This document shows, piece after piece, positions 24,030 through 31,847 of a DNA stretch of 64,000 nucleotides. Origin of the DNA: JALZKA01 sp033856515. Lineage in GTDB: Bacteria; Actinomycetota; Thermoleophilia; Solirubrobacterales; 70-9. The position numbers were made by a program, and so were the translations under genes. How positions within the stretch are numbered: the first letter of the stretch is position 1; each line of letters begins with the position of its first letter. Location: contig JAWVEY010000047.1 of assembly GCA_033856515.1 (NCBI GenBank), forward strand, positions 83,300-147,299. The letters are read 5' to 3'. The notes under the pieces are model-generated. The model saw nothing but the letters and a program-made list of their open reading frames with translations, did not search any database and had not been told where the DNA came from.

Positions 24030-25442
24030 GTGAAGCCGGGAAGCGTCGTCAGCGCGTTTCGCATCCAGCGCGTGATCGCCAAGGGCGCGACGAGCGCCGT
24101 TTACGAGGCAATGCAGATGTCGCTGGGCCGGACGGTGGCGCTGCGCCTCCTCACGCCCGACCACTATGAGGACGCCGACGCCATCGCGAGGTTCGACGAG
24201 CGGCAGCGCCGGGCCGCCTCGTTGCACCATCCGAACGTCGTGCCGCTTTACGAGGCCGGCGAGTGGGAGGGCGGCCGCTTCGTGGCGTCGAGGTTCGTCC
24301 GCGGCAAGACCCTTGCGACCTTGATCGAGGAAGGCTCTCCTCCCGCGCGGGGCTCACTCGACTCATTGAGGGGGGCGCTCGGCGCGATCCACGCTTCGGG
24401 CCTGGCGCACGGGCGAGTCTCGACCCGGAACATCATCGTGGACTCGGGCGGGACCCCTTATCTGGCGGATCTCGGAGCCGCCGAGGGCGGGAGCCCCGAA
24501 GAGGACACGCGGGAGCTGGAGGAGATCCTTTCGGCGCTCCCCGAGCGAGCCCCGCGGCGCCTCTGGCCTGCCCTCCTGGTGGGAGCTGCGGCGATCGCCG
24601 CCGTGGCGGTGTCAATTGTCCTTCTGAGTGACGGTGGCAGCGAAGAGGATCCGGGATTCGGGCAATTCGGCTGCAGCGAGGATCTGAGCCCCAACACGCC
24701 CGCTTGCACGCTCGTCCAAACCGAGCTCGACGGACGCGATCTCGCGATGCGGCGCTCCGGGGTGATTCGCGGCTGGGAGGTTCGCGGCGCGTCGGGAGGC
24801 CTGGCGCTTCAGGTGATCCGGGAAAGCAAGGACGGGGTCTTCGTCGCCGGGTTCTCGCAGCCGGAGAGCGTCGACGATGCCGCGCCCCAATCCTTCACGG
24901 CCGACATCGGGGTCAAAGAGGGAGACAGGATCGGAATCCTGCTCACGCCGGGCGGCTCCGTCGGAGCCGCCCCGCCCACGGAGGGCTCGACCATCGTGCG
25001 GTGGGACGGCGGGCTGACCGCGGATACCCAGGCCGCGAGCGGAACCCCGCTGGAGGGCGAGCTGATGGTGCAAGCGGACGTCGACTACGGCGCAAAGCCG
25101 AGCAATCCAGGGCAAATCACAGGCGCCGAGGCAGCCTCCGCTCCCGAAGGAGAGCCCCTTGCCGAGATTTCCGCGCCGCTCGAGGGAGGTCGCGCGGGCC
25201 GGGTCGTTCTTGTGGAGCTCCCCGAAGGGATCGCCGTGGAAGTACTCCGCGGCGACACGAGGCTCGCCCGGCTCGAGATCCCCGACGCCGATCCGGACGG
25301 GGACGTGATCGGGCTCGAGGAGAACTGCGGCGGTGAAACCGGGCGGGGGTTCTGCTTTCGCTGGCGCAACCCGGGCGAGGAGCTCGCCCTCGTTCACGTG
25401 TATCAGGTGCTTCCGAGCGGCGAGATCAAGCTCATCGGCTAG
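24030..25442 (+). CDS. Transmembrane pseudokinase paralogue with matching sensor domain
   Basis: 470 residues, GTG start 9 bp after the kinase gene. The N-terminal domain aligns with the kinase but lacks catalytic residues: VALRLL has Arg39 for the ATP-anchoring Lys, AHGRVSTRNIIV replaces HRDVKPQN (catalytic Asp lost), LADLG replaces DFG, and the glycine loop is AKGATSAVYEA. Most of the C-lobe after DLG is missing; a transmembrane helix (LWPALLVGAAAIAAVAVSIV) follows within about 30 residues. The outer part repeats the kinase pattern (FGCSEDLSPNTPACTLVQTE, then GVIRGWEVRGASGGLALQVI). Likely an allosteric or receptor partner of the kinase (inference). Confidence 0.8.
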   Translation: MKPGSVVSAFRIQRVIAKGATSAVYEAMQMSLGRTVALRLLTPDHYEDADAIARFDERQRRAASLHHPNVVPLYEAGEWEGGRFVASRFVRGKTLATLIEEGSPPARGSLDSLRGALGAIHASGLAHGRVSTRNIIVDSGGTPYLADLGAAEGGSPEEDTRELEEILSALPERAPRRLWPALLVGAAAIAAVAVSIVLLSDGGSEEDPGFGQFGCSEDLSPNTPACTLVQTELDGRDLAMRRSGVIRGWEVRGASGGLALQVIRESKDGVFVAGFSQPESVDDAAPQSFTADIGVKEGDRIGILLTPGGSVGAAPPTEGSTIVRWDGGLTADTQAASGTPLEGELMVQADVDYGAKPSNPGQITGAEAASAPEGEPLAEISAPLEGGRAGRVVLVELPEGIAVEVLRGDTRLARLEIPDADPDGDVIGLEENCGGETGRGFCFRWRNPGEELALVHVYQVLPSGEIKLIG

Positions 25443-25465
25443 ATAGGTCGCCCGGGCGACGTCGG

Positions 25466-26164
25466 ATGGGCAATGATTCGGCCGTGGCATTTTCACGGCA
25501 CGACTTCTCTCCCGCTGAGCTGACCGAGGTGCTCGCGGCCGAGCGCGTCGGTGAGCCATTCGTGGCCTTCCGGGACGCGGATGCCGAGCTTCAGCTCATG
25601 GCGCTCGGCGGCGAACGCCTCTGCATCGGCCGCGACGCCGGCAACGACGTGGTCCTCCCGTGGGACGTCGAGGTTTCGCGGCTCCACGCGCTCCTCGAGC
25701 GCCTAGGCGGGGCATGGACCGTCGTCGACGACGACCTCTCGCGGAACGGCACGTTCGTAAACGGGACGCGGGTCCGCGGCCGGCGGCGCCTGAGCGACCG
25801 CGACGTCGTTCGCGTCGGAGTGACCCAGGTGCTCTATCGCAATCCGGCTAGCGAGGCTGAAGAGACTCCGCGCGTCTCGAGCCACGCGGAGGTGGCGGGC
25901 ATCACGCCCGGGCAGCGGCGAGTCCTGATCGCGCTTTGCCGCCCGCTCCTGGACTCCGCCGAGCCGGGCGCGACCCCGCCGTCGAACCCTGAGCTGGCGG
26001 AGGAGCTCGGCGTCTCGACCGAGGCGGTCCGCACCCATCTCAAGGCGCTCTTCAGGCTGTTCGAGATCCCCGACCTGCCGCAGAACCGCAAGCGAGCTGA
26101 GCTCGCGCGGCGGGCGCTGGCCTCCGGCGTCGTCGTGACCCGCGATCTGGGGGACGAGCGCTAA
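25466..26164 (+). CDS. FHA domain protein with C-terminal helix-turn-helix region
   Basis: 232 residues. The FHA domain (about 45-125) shows GERLCIGRDAGNDVVLP, VSRLHALLE and NGTFVNGTRV, the phosphothreonine-binding pattern. The C-terminal part (about 145-225) reads ITPGQRRVLIALCRPLL then ELAEELGVSTEAVRTHLKAL, a winged/LuxR-like HTH. The protein could therefore couple phosphorylation by the upstream kinase to DNA binding or assembly. Third gene of the kinase-pseudokinase-FHA run (22-bp spacer). ATG 25466 has no clear Shine-Dalgarno; GTG 25484 is an alternative. Confidence 0.85.
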   Translation: MGNDSAVAFSRHDFSPAELTEVLAAERVGEPFVAFRDADAELQLMALGGERLCIGRDAGNDVVLPWDVEVSRLHALLERLGGAWTVVDDDLSRNGTFVNGTRVRGRRRLSDRDVVRVGVTQVLYRNPASEAEETPRVSSHAEVAGITPGQRRVLIALCRPLLDSAEPGATPPSNPELAEELGVSTEAVRTHLKALFRLFEIPDLPQNRKRAELARRALASGVVVTRDLGDER

Positions 26165-26215
26165 AAGCCCTTGGTCAAGCCGTAAACCAGCAGTTCTGCA
26201 CTTTCTCTACCAAAG

Positions 26216-26244
26216 TGGTGGAGATTATGTATTCTTTACCACCA
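26216..26244 (+). promoter_or_regulatory. Promoter/operator region of the 64-residue gene
   Basis: TGGTGG (26216-26221) and CCACCA (26239-26244) form a 6-bp inverted repeat around a 17-bp AT-rich core containing TATTCT (26230-26235), a good -10 match. A repressor at these arms would cover the promoter. The whole 152-bp spacer is unusually AT-rich for this window. Confidence 0.35.
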
Positions 26245-26316
26245 AATCACATGACGTTGAGGGGACACGCCTACGGTGCGTGGGGAGACGCTCGACCAGA
26301 GAGAAGGAGGTGCCAA

Positions 26317-26511
26317 ATGGCCCCAGTGACGATGATCGAAGGAAACAGGACGATGGATGCGGGAACGCACCGTAGGGTCGCCGAGCGGCGCTTCTCGGCG
26401 CTGGCCGCGGCCGTCCGTGAGCACGAGGCCAACGTTCGCCGGCGCGAGTACTCGATGCGCCCGCAGGACCAGTACCTCTACAGGCGCCTTCGCCAGATCT
26501 TGGGCGAGTAA
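26317..26511 (+). CDS. Small basic protein, 64 residues, unknown function
   Basis: Start ATG 26317 is set by one of the best ribosome sites in the window (AAGGAGGTG, 5 nt spacing). The product is rich in Arg and Glu and mostly helical (RRVAERRFSALAAAVREHEA, then SMRPQDQYLYRRLRQILGE), with no signal peptide or membrane segment. Not recognised. The strong translation signal together with a dedicated AT-rich, palindrome-flanked promoter suggests a highly expressed or induced gene, perhaps regulatory. Confidence 0.6.
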   Translation: MAPVTMIEGNRTMDAGTHRRVAERRFSALAAAVREHEANVRRREYSMRPQDQYLYRRLRQILGE

Positions 26512-26569
26512 CCGATCTTCCTTCTACGGCGCGTCGGTCCCTCGGGCGGGGGGCCGGCGCGCCACTTTT

Positions 26570-27283
26570 CTAGCGGCCGTAGCGGTCCGAAGAGATCACG
26601 AGCTGCTCGGGTAGCGGCGCTCGCGGCTCGGGCGCCGGATCGGCGCGGACCGAGACGGTCTCGGACACGCTGCGGGAGACGGAGTGGCTGCCGTCAGCGG
26701 ACTTGACGACGACCTCATCGTCATCGGAAGATTCGAGCTCGCCGTCGAGGCCCGGGTAGATCCCGGTTCCCTTGAGGTAGTGGAGGAGCTCCTCGGCCTC
26801 GTTCTCGAAGCGGAGGATCGTGACCTTCGCGCCTGGCTCGACATCGGCGAGCAACACGCCTTGCTCGCGGACGCCCTCGACGATCGGGTGGCCGTGCGGA
26901 CAGGTCTTGGCATCACCGATCGCGGCCAGCATGCGCTCCTCCAACACGGGGGACATCGCGTGCTCCATCCGTTCGGCCTCCTCGTGGACCTCGTCCCAGG
27001 GGATGCCCAGGACGTCGGTGAGGAAGCGCTCGATCAGACGGTGGCGACGGACGATGGCCGTCGCGTGGTCGCGCCCGTCGTCGGTGAACGAAAGCGTCTT
27101 GTCCTTGGCCCGGCTCACGTAGCCGTCGCGCTCCAGGCGGCCGATCATCTCGTGGACGGTCGGCGGCGAGAGCTGCATCGCGCGGGCGACGTTTGCGCCG
27201 GTCATCGGCAGCCCCGCCTCCTCGAGCCAGAACATGATCTGGAGGTACTCCTCTTCAGCGACCGTTGCGTGATCGTGAGACAT
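26570..27283 (-). CDS. DtxR/MntR-family metal-dependent repressor
   Basis: 237 residues. N-terminal winged HTH (EEYLQIMFWLEE to HEMIGRLERDGYVSRAKD), metal-binding/dimerisation helix EEAERMEHAMSP, CPHGHPI, then a FeoA/SH3-like domain (ADVEPGAKVTILRF) and an Asp/Ser-rich tail of about 50 residues. In DtxR/IdeR the metal ligand before the EH pair is Cys; here it is Glu (E-x-x-EH), as in manganese-sensing MntR, so Mn(II) is the more likely co-repressor (inference). ATG 27283 is preferred over the in-frame TTG 27286 because TAAGAT lies 7 nt before it. Confidence 0.87.
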   Translation of the reverse strand: MSHDHATVAEEEYLQIMFWLEEAGLPMTGANVARAMQLSPPTVHEMIGRLERDGYVSRAKDKTLSFTDDGRDHATAIVRRHRLIERFLTDVLGIPWDEVHEEAERMEHAMSPVLEERMLAAIGDAKTCPHGHPIVEGVREQGVLLADVEPGAKVTILRFENEAEELLHYLKGTGIYPGLDGELESSDDDEVVVKSADGSHSVSRSVSETVSVRADPAPEPRAPLPEQLVISSDRYGR

Positions 27284-27290
27284 CAAAACG

Positions 27291-27296
27291 ATCTTA
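27291..27296 (-). promoter_or_regulatory. Candidate -10 box for the DtxR-type gene
   Basis: TAAGAT on the minus strand, 7 nt before ATG 27283. It abuts the family II palindrome at 27297, which would lie in the promoter spacer. Confidence 0.4.
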
Positions 27297-27309
27297 GGGG
27301 TCAGACCCT
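27297..27309. repeat. 13-nt palindrome, family II
   Basis: GGGGTCAGACCCT, one mismatch from the 14367 copy. With flanks TA...TA it forms a longer imperfect hairpin. It fills the gap between the HAD phosphatase stop and the regulator promoter. Confidence 0.6.
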
Positions 27310-28120
27310 AGGCGCCCATGAGCGAGGCGACGACGGCCTCGTAGAAGCCTTCGCCCATTGCGCCATCGGTGACCGTGACGTTGGGAAAGCGCGGCAGCGC
27401 TTCGCGAAGCGCTTCGTCGTTCTGCGGGCCGTTGGCGACGCAGAAGAAGCGACCGACCGAGACCGACGTCTCAAGATCCTCGATTGAATCGCCGATCGCG
27501 ATGCAGCTCTCGGGGTCGTAGCCCCGAGCTCGGAGGTGGAACTCCACTCCCCTGGCCTTGCTGGCCCCGCCCGGTACCAAGTGGTAGGCGTGGGTGTGGC
27601 CCTCGATGGCCTCCATCCGGTAGCTGATCACGCCGTTGTCGAGAAAGCGAAGGTCGTGGTGGCCCTCGGCGAGCAGGAGCTCGTTCACCTCGGCCGAGTC
27701 GACCTTGCCGCGCATGAGGAACGAGAGCTTTCGGCCGACCTCCCATGGGTAGTGCCACTCGAGCATCGGCCCGTACCTCTCGAAGAGGAGGTCCGGGATG
27801 CCCGCCTCGACCATCCGCTCGTACGGCGTCGATTCGGAGTCCGGCTGCCAGTCGCCGGTCAGGAACGTCCGCTCGCCGTCGATGAAGACGCCGCACCCCG
27901 CCTCGTAGATGTAGGAAGTGCCGCCCATGAGCCTCGTGTCCGAGGCAACCTCCGCCTCGCGGCGGCCCGACATGACGACCACCTCGACGCCGGCGCGGTC
28001 GCAGGCTTGGAGCGCCTTGGCCTGGGAAAGTGAGAAGTTCCCGTCGGGGTCGCGGAAGAGGCCGCCGCGAGGGCCGAGCAGGGTGCCGTCGAGGTCCGTG
28101 TAGACGCAGCGGAGTGCCAT
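27308..28120 (-). CDS. HAD-IIB family sugar-phosphatase-like hydrolase
   Basis: 270 residues. Motif I YTDLDGTLLG (nucleophile Asp), motif II VVMSGRREAE, and motifs III/IV as Lys in GGASKARG with IGDSIEDLETS. The cap lies between motifs II and III, the Cof/sucrose-phosphatase layout. Likely dephosphorylates a sugar phosphate; substrate unknown. Start ATG 28120. TAGTTT lies 11 nt upstream. Divergent from the DHPS-like gene with a perfect 25-nt palindrome between them. Confidence 0.85.
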   Translation of the reverse strand: MALRCVYTDLDGTLLGPRGGLFRDPDGNFSLSQAKALQACDRAGVEVVVMSGRREAEVASDTRLMGGTSYIYEAGCGVFIDGERTFLTGDWQPDSESTPYERMVEAGIPDLLFERYGPMLEWHYPWEVGRKLSFLMRGKVDSAEVNELLLAEGHHDLRFLDNGVISYRMEAIEGHTHAYHLVPGGASKARGVEFHLRARGYDPESCIAIGDSIEDLETSVSVGRFFCVANGPQNDEALREALPRFPNVTVTDGAMGEGFYEAVVASLMGA

Positions 28121-28143
28121 TCGGACCGCGGAAACTACGGCAA

Positions 28144-28168
28144 GGTGCCAGGCACGGTGCCTGGCACC
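28144..28168. repeat. Perfect 25-nt palindrome, family I (double unit)
   Basis: Two 12-nt arms (GGTGCCAGGCAC and GTGCCTGGCACC) around a central G. Each arm contains the 13-nt unit, so hairpins can form at two scales. It lies between divergent genes, 5 bp upstream of the -10 box at 28173, and so would sit inside the promoter spacer of the DHPS-like gene. Confidence 0.8.
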
Positions 28169-28172
28169 CCTC

Positions 28173-28178
28173 TAGGTT
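28173..28178 (+). promoter_or_regulatory. Candidate -10 box for the DHPS-like gene
   Basis: TAGGTT with exactly 6 nt to GTG 28185. No ribosome site is visible. Confidence 0.45.
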
Positions 28179-28184
28179 GAGGAT

Positions 28185-29027
28185 GTGACCGTCTGGCGAC
28201 TCTCCGAGGGACTCGAGCTCAGCTTTCCGCCCTCGCAAGCCGCGGGGGTCGTGAACGTCACGGCGGACTCGTTCTACTCAGGCGCGCGTAGCGTCACGCC
28301 CGAGCAGGCGATCGAGGACGGCCTGCGGCTGGTCGAAGCCGGCTTCGACCTGCTCGACGTGGGAGCCGTTGCCGCGCGCTCCGGTCCCCTGGTTGAGGCC
28401 GCCGCCGAGATCGAGAGCCTCGCGCCTGCGGTCGCCGGCCTCGTGGAGCGCTCCGGCGTTCCCGTCATGGCCGACACGTTCCAGCCCGCAGTCGCACGGG
28501 CGGCCCTGGACGCAGGCGCGGTGGCGATCAACGACATCTCGGGCGGCTCGGACGAGATGTACGAGCTCGTTGCCGAGCGGGGCTGCGGCTACGTCCTCAT
28601 GCACATAGAGGGGCCGCCGCGGGTGGACCGCACGCCGCCCGTCTACGACGACGTGGTCGGCCACGTCAAGGAGTGGTTCTCCGAGCGGATCGAGCGAATG
28701 CGCGCCGCCGGCGTCGCCGCCGAGCAGGTCGTGATCGACCCGGGGCCTGACTTCGACAAGGGAGTCGACGACACGATCGAGCTGGTGGGGCGAATCCCGG
28801 AGCTCCAGGAGCTTGGAAGGCCGGTGATGGCGGCGATCTCGCGCAAGGACTATCTGGGTGCGGTCACGGCCGGCTCATGGGACGCGCGCCTCGACGCCGA
28901 CGAGCGCGGTGCGGCGACCCTGGCGGCGGCCACGCTAGCGACGGCGCAGGGCGCCGAGATCCTGCGGCTTCACGACCCCGAGGCCCTCGACGCGATGCGG
29001 GTGGCGGAGGCGATCGTCCGTGGATGA
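28185..29027 (+). CDS. Dihydropteroate-synthase-family protein (diverged)
   Basis: 280 residues, TIM barrel. DHPS joins pABA to dihydropterin pyrophosphate. Motifs follow the family order: VVNVTADSFYSG (family NVTPDSFSDGG), LLDVGAVAARSGP (family DIGGESTRPG), INDISGG, YVLMHIEG, VIDPGPDFDKG, ISRKDYLG and LRLHD. The second motif departs clearly, so it may be a FolP2-like paralogue rather than the working DHPS. GTG 28185 is supported by the -10 box 6 nt upstream. Overlaps the helicase gene by 8 nt. Confidence 0.8.
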   Translation: MTVWRLSEGLELSFPPSQAAGVVNVTADSFYSGARSVTPEQAIEDGLRLVEAGFDLLDVGAVAARSGPLVEAAAEIESLAPAVAGLVERSGVPVMADTFQPAVARAALDAGAVAINDISGGSDEMYELVAERGCGYVLMHIEGPPRVDRTPPVYDDVVGHVKEWFSERIERMRAAGVAAEQVVIDPGPDFDKGVDDTIELVGRIPELQELGRPVMAAISRKDYLGAVTAGSWDARLDADERGAATLAAATLATAQGAEILRLHDPEALDAMRVAEAIVRG

Positions 29028-31413
29028 CTTCAAGCTGACGCGAACCCTGTCGCCCCCGGACGCGAAGCGGAGGAGCCGACTGGATGTGTTGGACCAGGCC
29101 TGGCGGAACGTGATCGCCAACGGCGCCGACGACGGACGGCTGGTCACCACCTCCTTCGAGGAGCGCGAGGGCGCCGTGAACGTGCCATTCCCGTCAGACC
29201 TCCCGCCCATTCTCGCTGAAGGCCTGCGAAGGGCCGGGATCGAGAGCCTCTACGCACACCAGAACGAGGCACTGGGCGAAAGCGGCCAGGGCCACGTGAT
29301 CTCGACCAGCGGCACGGCATCGGGCAAGTCGCTTTCGTTCAACCTGCCCGTGCTGGAGAGCCTCGCGCTCGACCCCAAGTCGCGCGCGCTCTACCTCTAC
29401 CCCACCAAGGCACTCGCCCAGGACCAGGCGCGGAAGCTCTCGGCGCTCCAGCTGCCCTTCCTGAGCCACGCGATCTACGACGGCGACACTCCGCGCGATG
29501 ACCGCCCGGGCCTCCGGCGCCGGTCGAACCTGATCCTCACCAACCCGGACATGGTGAACGTGGGGCTCCTGCCCCACCACCAGGGCTGGGGCGACTTCAT
29601 CGCAAACCTGCGCTGGATAGTCGTCGACGAGGCCCACACCTATCGGGGGGTCTTCGGCTCGCACGTCGCGAACGTCCTGCGGCGCCTGCGCCGGGTCGCC
29701 CGCCTCTACGGCGCCGAGCCGCGCTTCCTCCTGGCTTCGGCCACGATCGCGAACCCGGGCGAGCTGGCCGAGCGCCTGGTCGGCGAGCCCGTCAGCGTGG
29801 TCGCATCGGACGGCGCGCCCAAGGCCGGACGGCGGATTGTGATGTGGAACCCGCCTGTGATCGACGAGCGCACCCAGCGCCGGCGCTCGACCCTGTCGGA
29901 GGGGGCTGAGCTTCTCGCCGACCTCGTCACCGAGGGGATGCGGACGATCTGCTTCCTCCGCTCGCGCAAGGGGATCGAGCTGATCCTGCGCTTCGCTCGC
30001 CTGCGGTTGGAGGAGCGCGGTCGCGAGGACCTGGCCGCGCGGATCGCCCCGTACCGCGCGGGCTACACGCCACAGCAGCGCCGCGAGATCGAGCACCGCC
30101 TCGTCTCCGGTGACCTCCTGGGCGTGGTCACGACCGACGCGTTGGAGCTCGGTATCGACATCGGCGAGCTGGACGCATCGATCTGCGTCACCTTCCCCGG
30201 CACCGTCGCGAGTCTCCGCCAGATGTGGGGCCGCGCCGGCCGGCGGACCGAGGGGCTCGCCGTCTACGTTGCCGGCGAGGACGCGCTCGACCAGTTCTTC
30301 TGCCGCCATCCAGACGAGTTCCTTGGTCGCGCGGTCGAGGCGGCGATCCTAGACCACCAGAACCCGCACATCCAGACCGGCCACGTCCTGGCCGCCGCAC
30401 ACGAGGCGCCCTTGGGCGGCACCGCCAGCCAGCCTGGCGGCGCGGACGACGCGATCCTGGGCGAGGGGTGGCGCGACCGCGCCGACGACCTCGTCGCGGC
30501 GGGCGAGCTTCGCCAGACGAATGACCGCCGCTACGTGCCGCGCGACCAGGGCTTTGCCGCGGGGCGCATCTCGCTCCGTTCGGCGTCGCTTGACTCCGTC
30601 GCCGTGATCGACTCAACCTCGGGCGAGATGCTCGGGACGGTCGAGGCCGAGCGCGCCTTCTCGACCATTCACCCGGGCGCGATCTACCTCCACATGGGGC
30701 GCTCGTACGAGGTGCGCGAGCTCGACGTGGACGGGCGCCGCGCGATCGTCGAGCCGTTCGACGGCGACTGGTACACGCAGCCGAAGAAGGAGACGAACGT
30801 CTACATCGACGCGATCGGCCGCAAGGCCGAGCCGGGAGGGATCCACAAAGGCGTCGAGCTCTACACCGGCGAGGTCTCCGTCTCCGAGCAGGTCATCGCC
30901 TACCAGCGAAAGACCGTGAAGGACCAGGAGGTGATCGACCTCACGGCGCTGAACCTGCCCGAGCAGAACTTCTCGACGCGGGCGCTCTGGTACGTCCTGC
31001 CTGACGAGCTCGCGGGGCCCGAGGCGCTCCCGCCCGAGGTCCAGCTCGGCGCGCTTCACGCCGCCGAGCACTCCCAGATCGCCGTGCTGCCCCTGCTCGC
31101 CATGTGCGACCGCTGGGACATCGGCGGCCTTTCGACCAACGTCCACTTCCAGACCGGGCGGCCGACCATCTTCATCTACGACGGCCACCCCGGCGGGGTA
31201 GGGATCGCCGAGCGCGGATTCGAGCGCTTTAAGGAGCTGGTCGGCAACGCGCTTCGCCTCGTGTCCGAGTGCCCGTGCGCGTCGGGATGCCCGTCGTGCG
31301 TGCAGAGCCCGAAGTGCGGAAACCTGAACGAGCCGCTCCACAAGGCGGGCGCGATCGAGCTGATGGGCGGGATCCTCGGGCGCCGACCGGCGCCCTCTGC
31401 CGCGCAGCACTGA
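29020..31413 (+). CDS. DEAD/DEAH helicase with C-terminal Cys cluster (MrfA/YprA-like)
   Basis: 797 residues. 3'-5' DNA helicase group implicated in DNA repair in Bacillus (MrfA, mitomycin lesions). Motif I SGTASGKS, motif II DEAH in VVDEAHTYRG, SAT motif III in ASATIA, and motif VI QMWGRAGRR. The C-terminal DUF1998-type region carries four closely spaced Cys (ECPCASGCPSCVQSPKCGN), a metal site. GTG start overlaps the DHPS-like stop by 8 nt; the stop overlaps the DUF192 ATG by 1 nt (TGATG). Confidence 0.9.
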   Translation: MDDFKLTRTLSPPDAKRRSRLDVLDQAWRNVIANGADDGRLVTTSFEEREGAVNVPFPSDLPPILAEGLRRAGIESLYAHQNEALGESGQGHVISTSGTASGKSLSFNLPVLESLALDPKSRALYLYPTKALAQDQARKLSALQLPFLSHAIYDGDTPRDDRPGLRRRSNLILTNPDMVNVGLLPHHQGWGDFIANLRWIVVDEAHTYRGVFGSHVANVLRRLRRVARLYGAEPRFLLASATIANPGELAERLVGEPVSVVASDGAPKAGRRIVMWNPPVIDERTQRRRSTLSEGAELLADLVTEGMRTICFLRSRKGIELILRFARLRLEERGREDLAARIAPYRAGYTPQQRREIEHRLVSGDLLGVVTTDALELGIDIGELDASICVTFPGTVASLRQMWGRAGRRTEGLAVYVAGEDALDQFFCRHPDEFLGRAVEAAILDHQNPHIQTGHVLAAAHEAPLGGTASQPGGADDAILGEGWRDRADDLVAAGELRQTNDRRYVPRDQGFAAGRISLRSASLDSVAVIDSTSGEMLGTVEAERAFSTIHPGAIYLHMGRSYEVRELDVDGRRAIVEPFDGDWYTQPKKETNVYIDAIGRKAEPGGIHKGVELYTGEVSVSEQVIAYQRKTVKDQEVIDLTALNLPEQNFSTRALWYVLPDELAGPEALPPEVQLGALHAAEHSQIAVLPLLAMCDRWDIGGLSTNVHFQTGRPTIFIYDGHPGGVGIAERGFERFKELVGNALRLVSECPCASGCPSCVQSPKCGNLNEPLHKAGAIELMGGILGRRPAPSAAQH

Positions 31414-31847
31414 TGCACCGGCGCTTCGAGGGCGCGCCGACGGTCGCCCTTCACTGCCCATGGGGACCGGTCCAGGTTGTCCTGGCCGAGGGATTCCGCC
31501 GCCGGTTCCTCGGGCTCATGGGCCTGAGCGCTGAAGAGATCGAGCCGCTCCTCTTCCCCCGATGTCGCTCGATCCACACGCACGGGATGCGGACGCCAAT
31601 CGACCTCGTGTGGCTGGACCTGGACGAAGCCAGAGTGCTCGAGGTGGTGGAGTCGCTCAAGCCGGGCCGAGGTGCGCGAGCGCCCCGTGGTGTCCCCAGG
31701 AGCCGGAACATCGCGGCGCTGGAGCTCGCGCCGGGAGAGGCCTCTCGCCTGGGCCTAGCCCGGGTTTCGAACGAGCGCCATGCCGCCGAAGCCGTAGGGC
31801 TCGCCGGCGTGATGGAGGATCCGCTCGTGCGCGTCCTCCGGGCCTAG
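31413..31847 (+). CDS. DUF192 family protein
   Basis: 144 residues, immediately after the helicase (1-nt overlap). Family features: an RFLGLMGL start block, SIHTHGMRTPIDLVWLDLDE (the family's MKNT-x-x-PLD-x-x-FLD), LEVVESLKPG, and ALELAPGEASRLGL at the end of the core. Many DUF192 proteins are exported; no signal peptide is visible here. The last ~30 residues lie beyond the core and overlap the convergent methyltransferase gene by 93 bp. Function of the family is not established. Confidence 0.8.
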   Translation: MHRRFEGAPTVALHCPWGPVQVVLAEGFRRRFLGLMGLSAEEIEPLLFPRCRSIHTHGMRTPIDLVWLDLDEARVLEVVESLKPGRGARAPRGVPRSRNIAALELAPGEASRLGLARVSNERHAAEAVGLAGVMEDPLVRVLRA

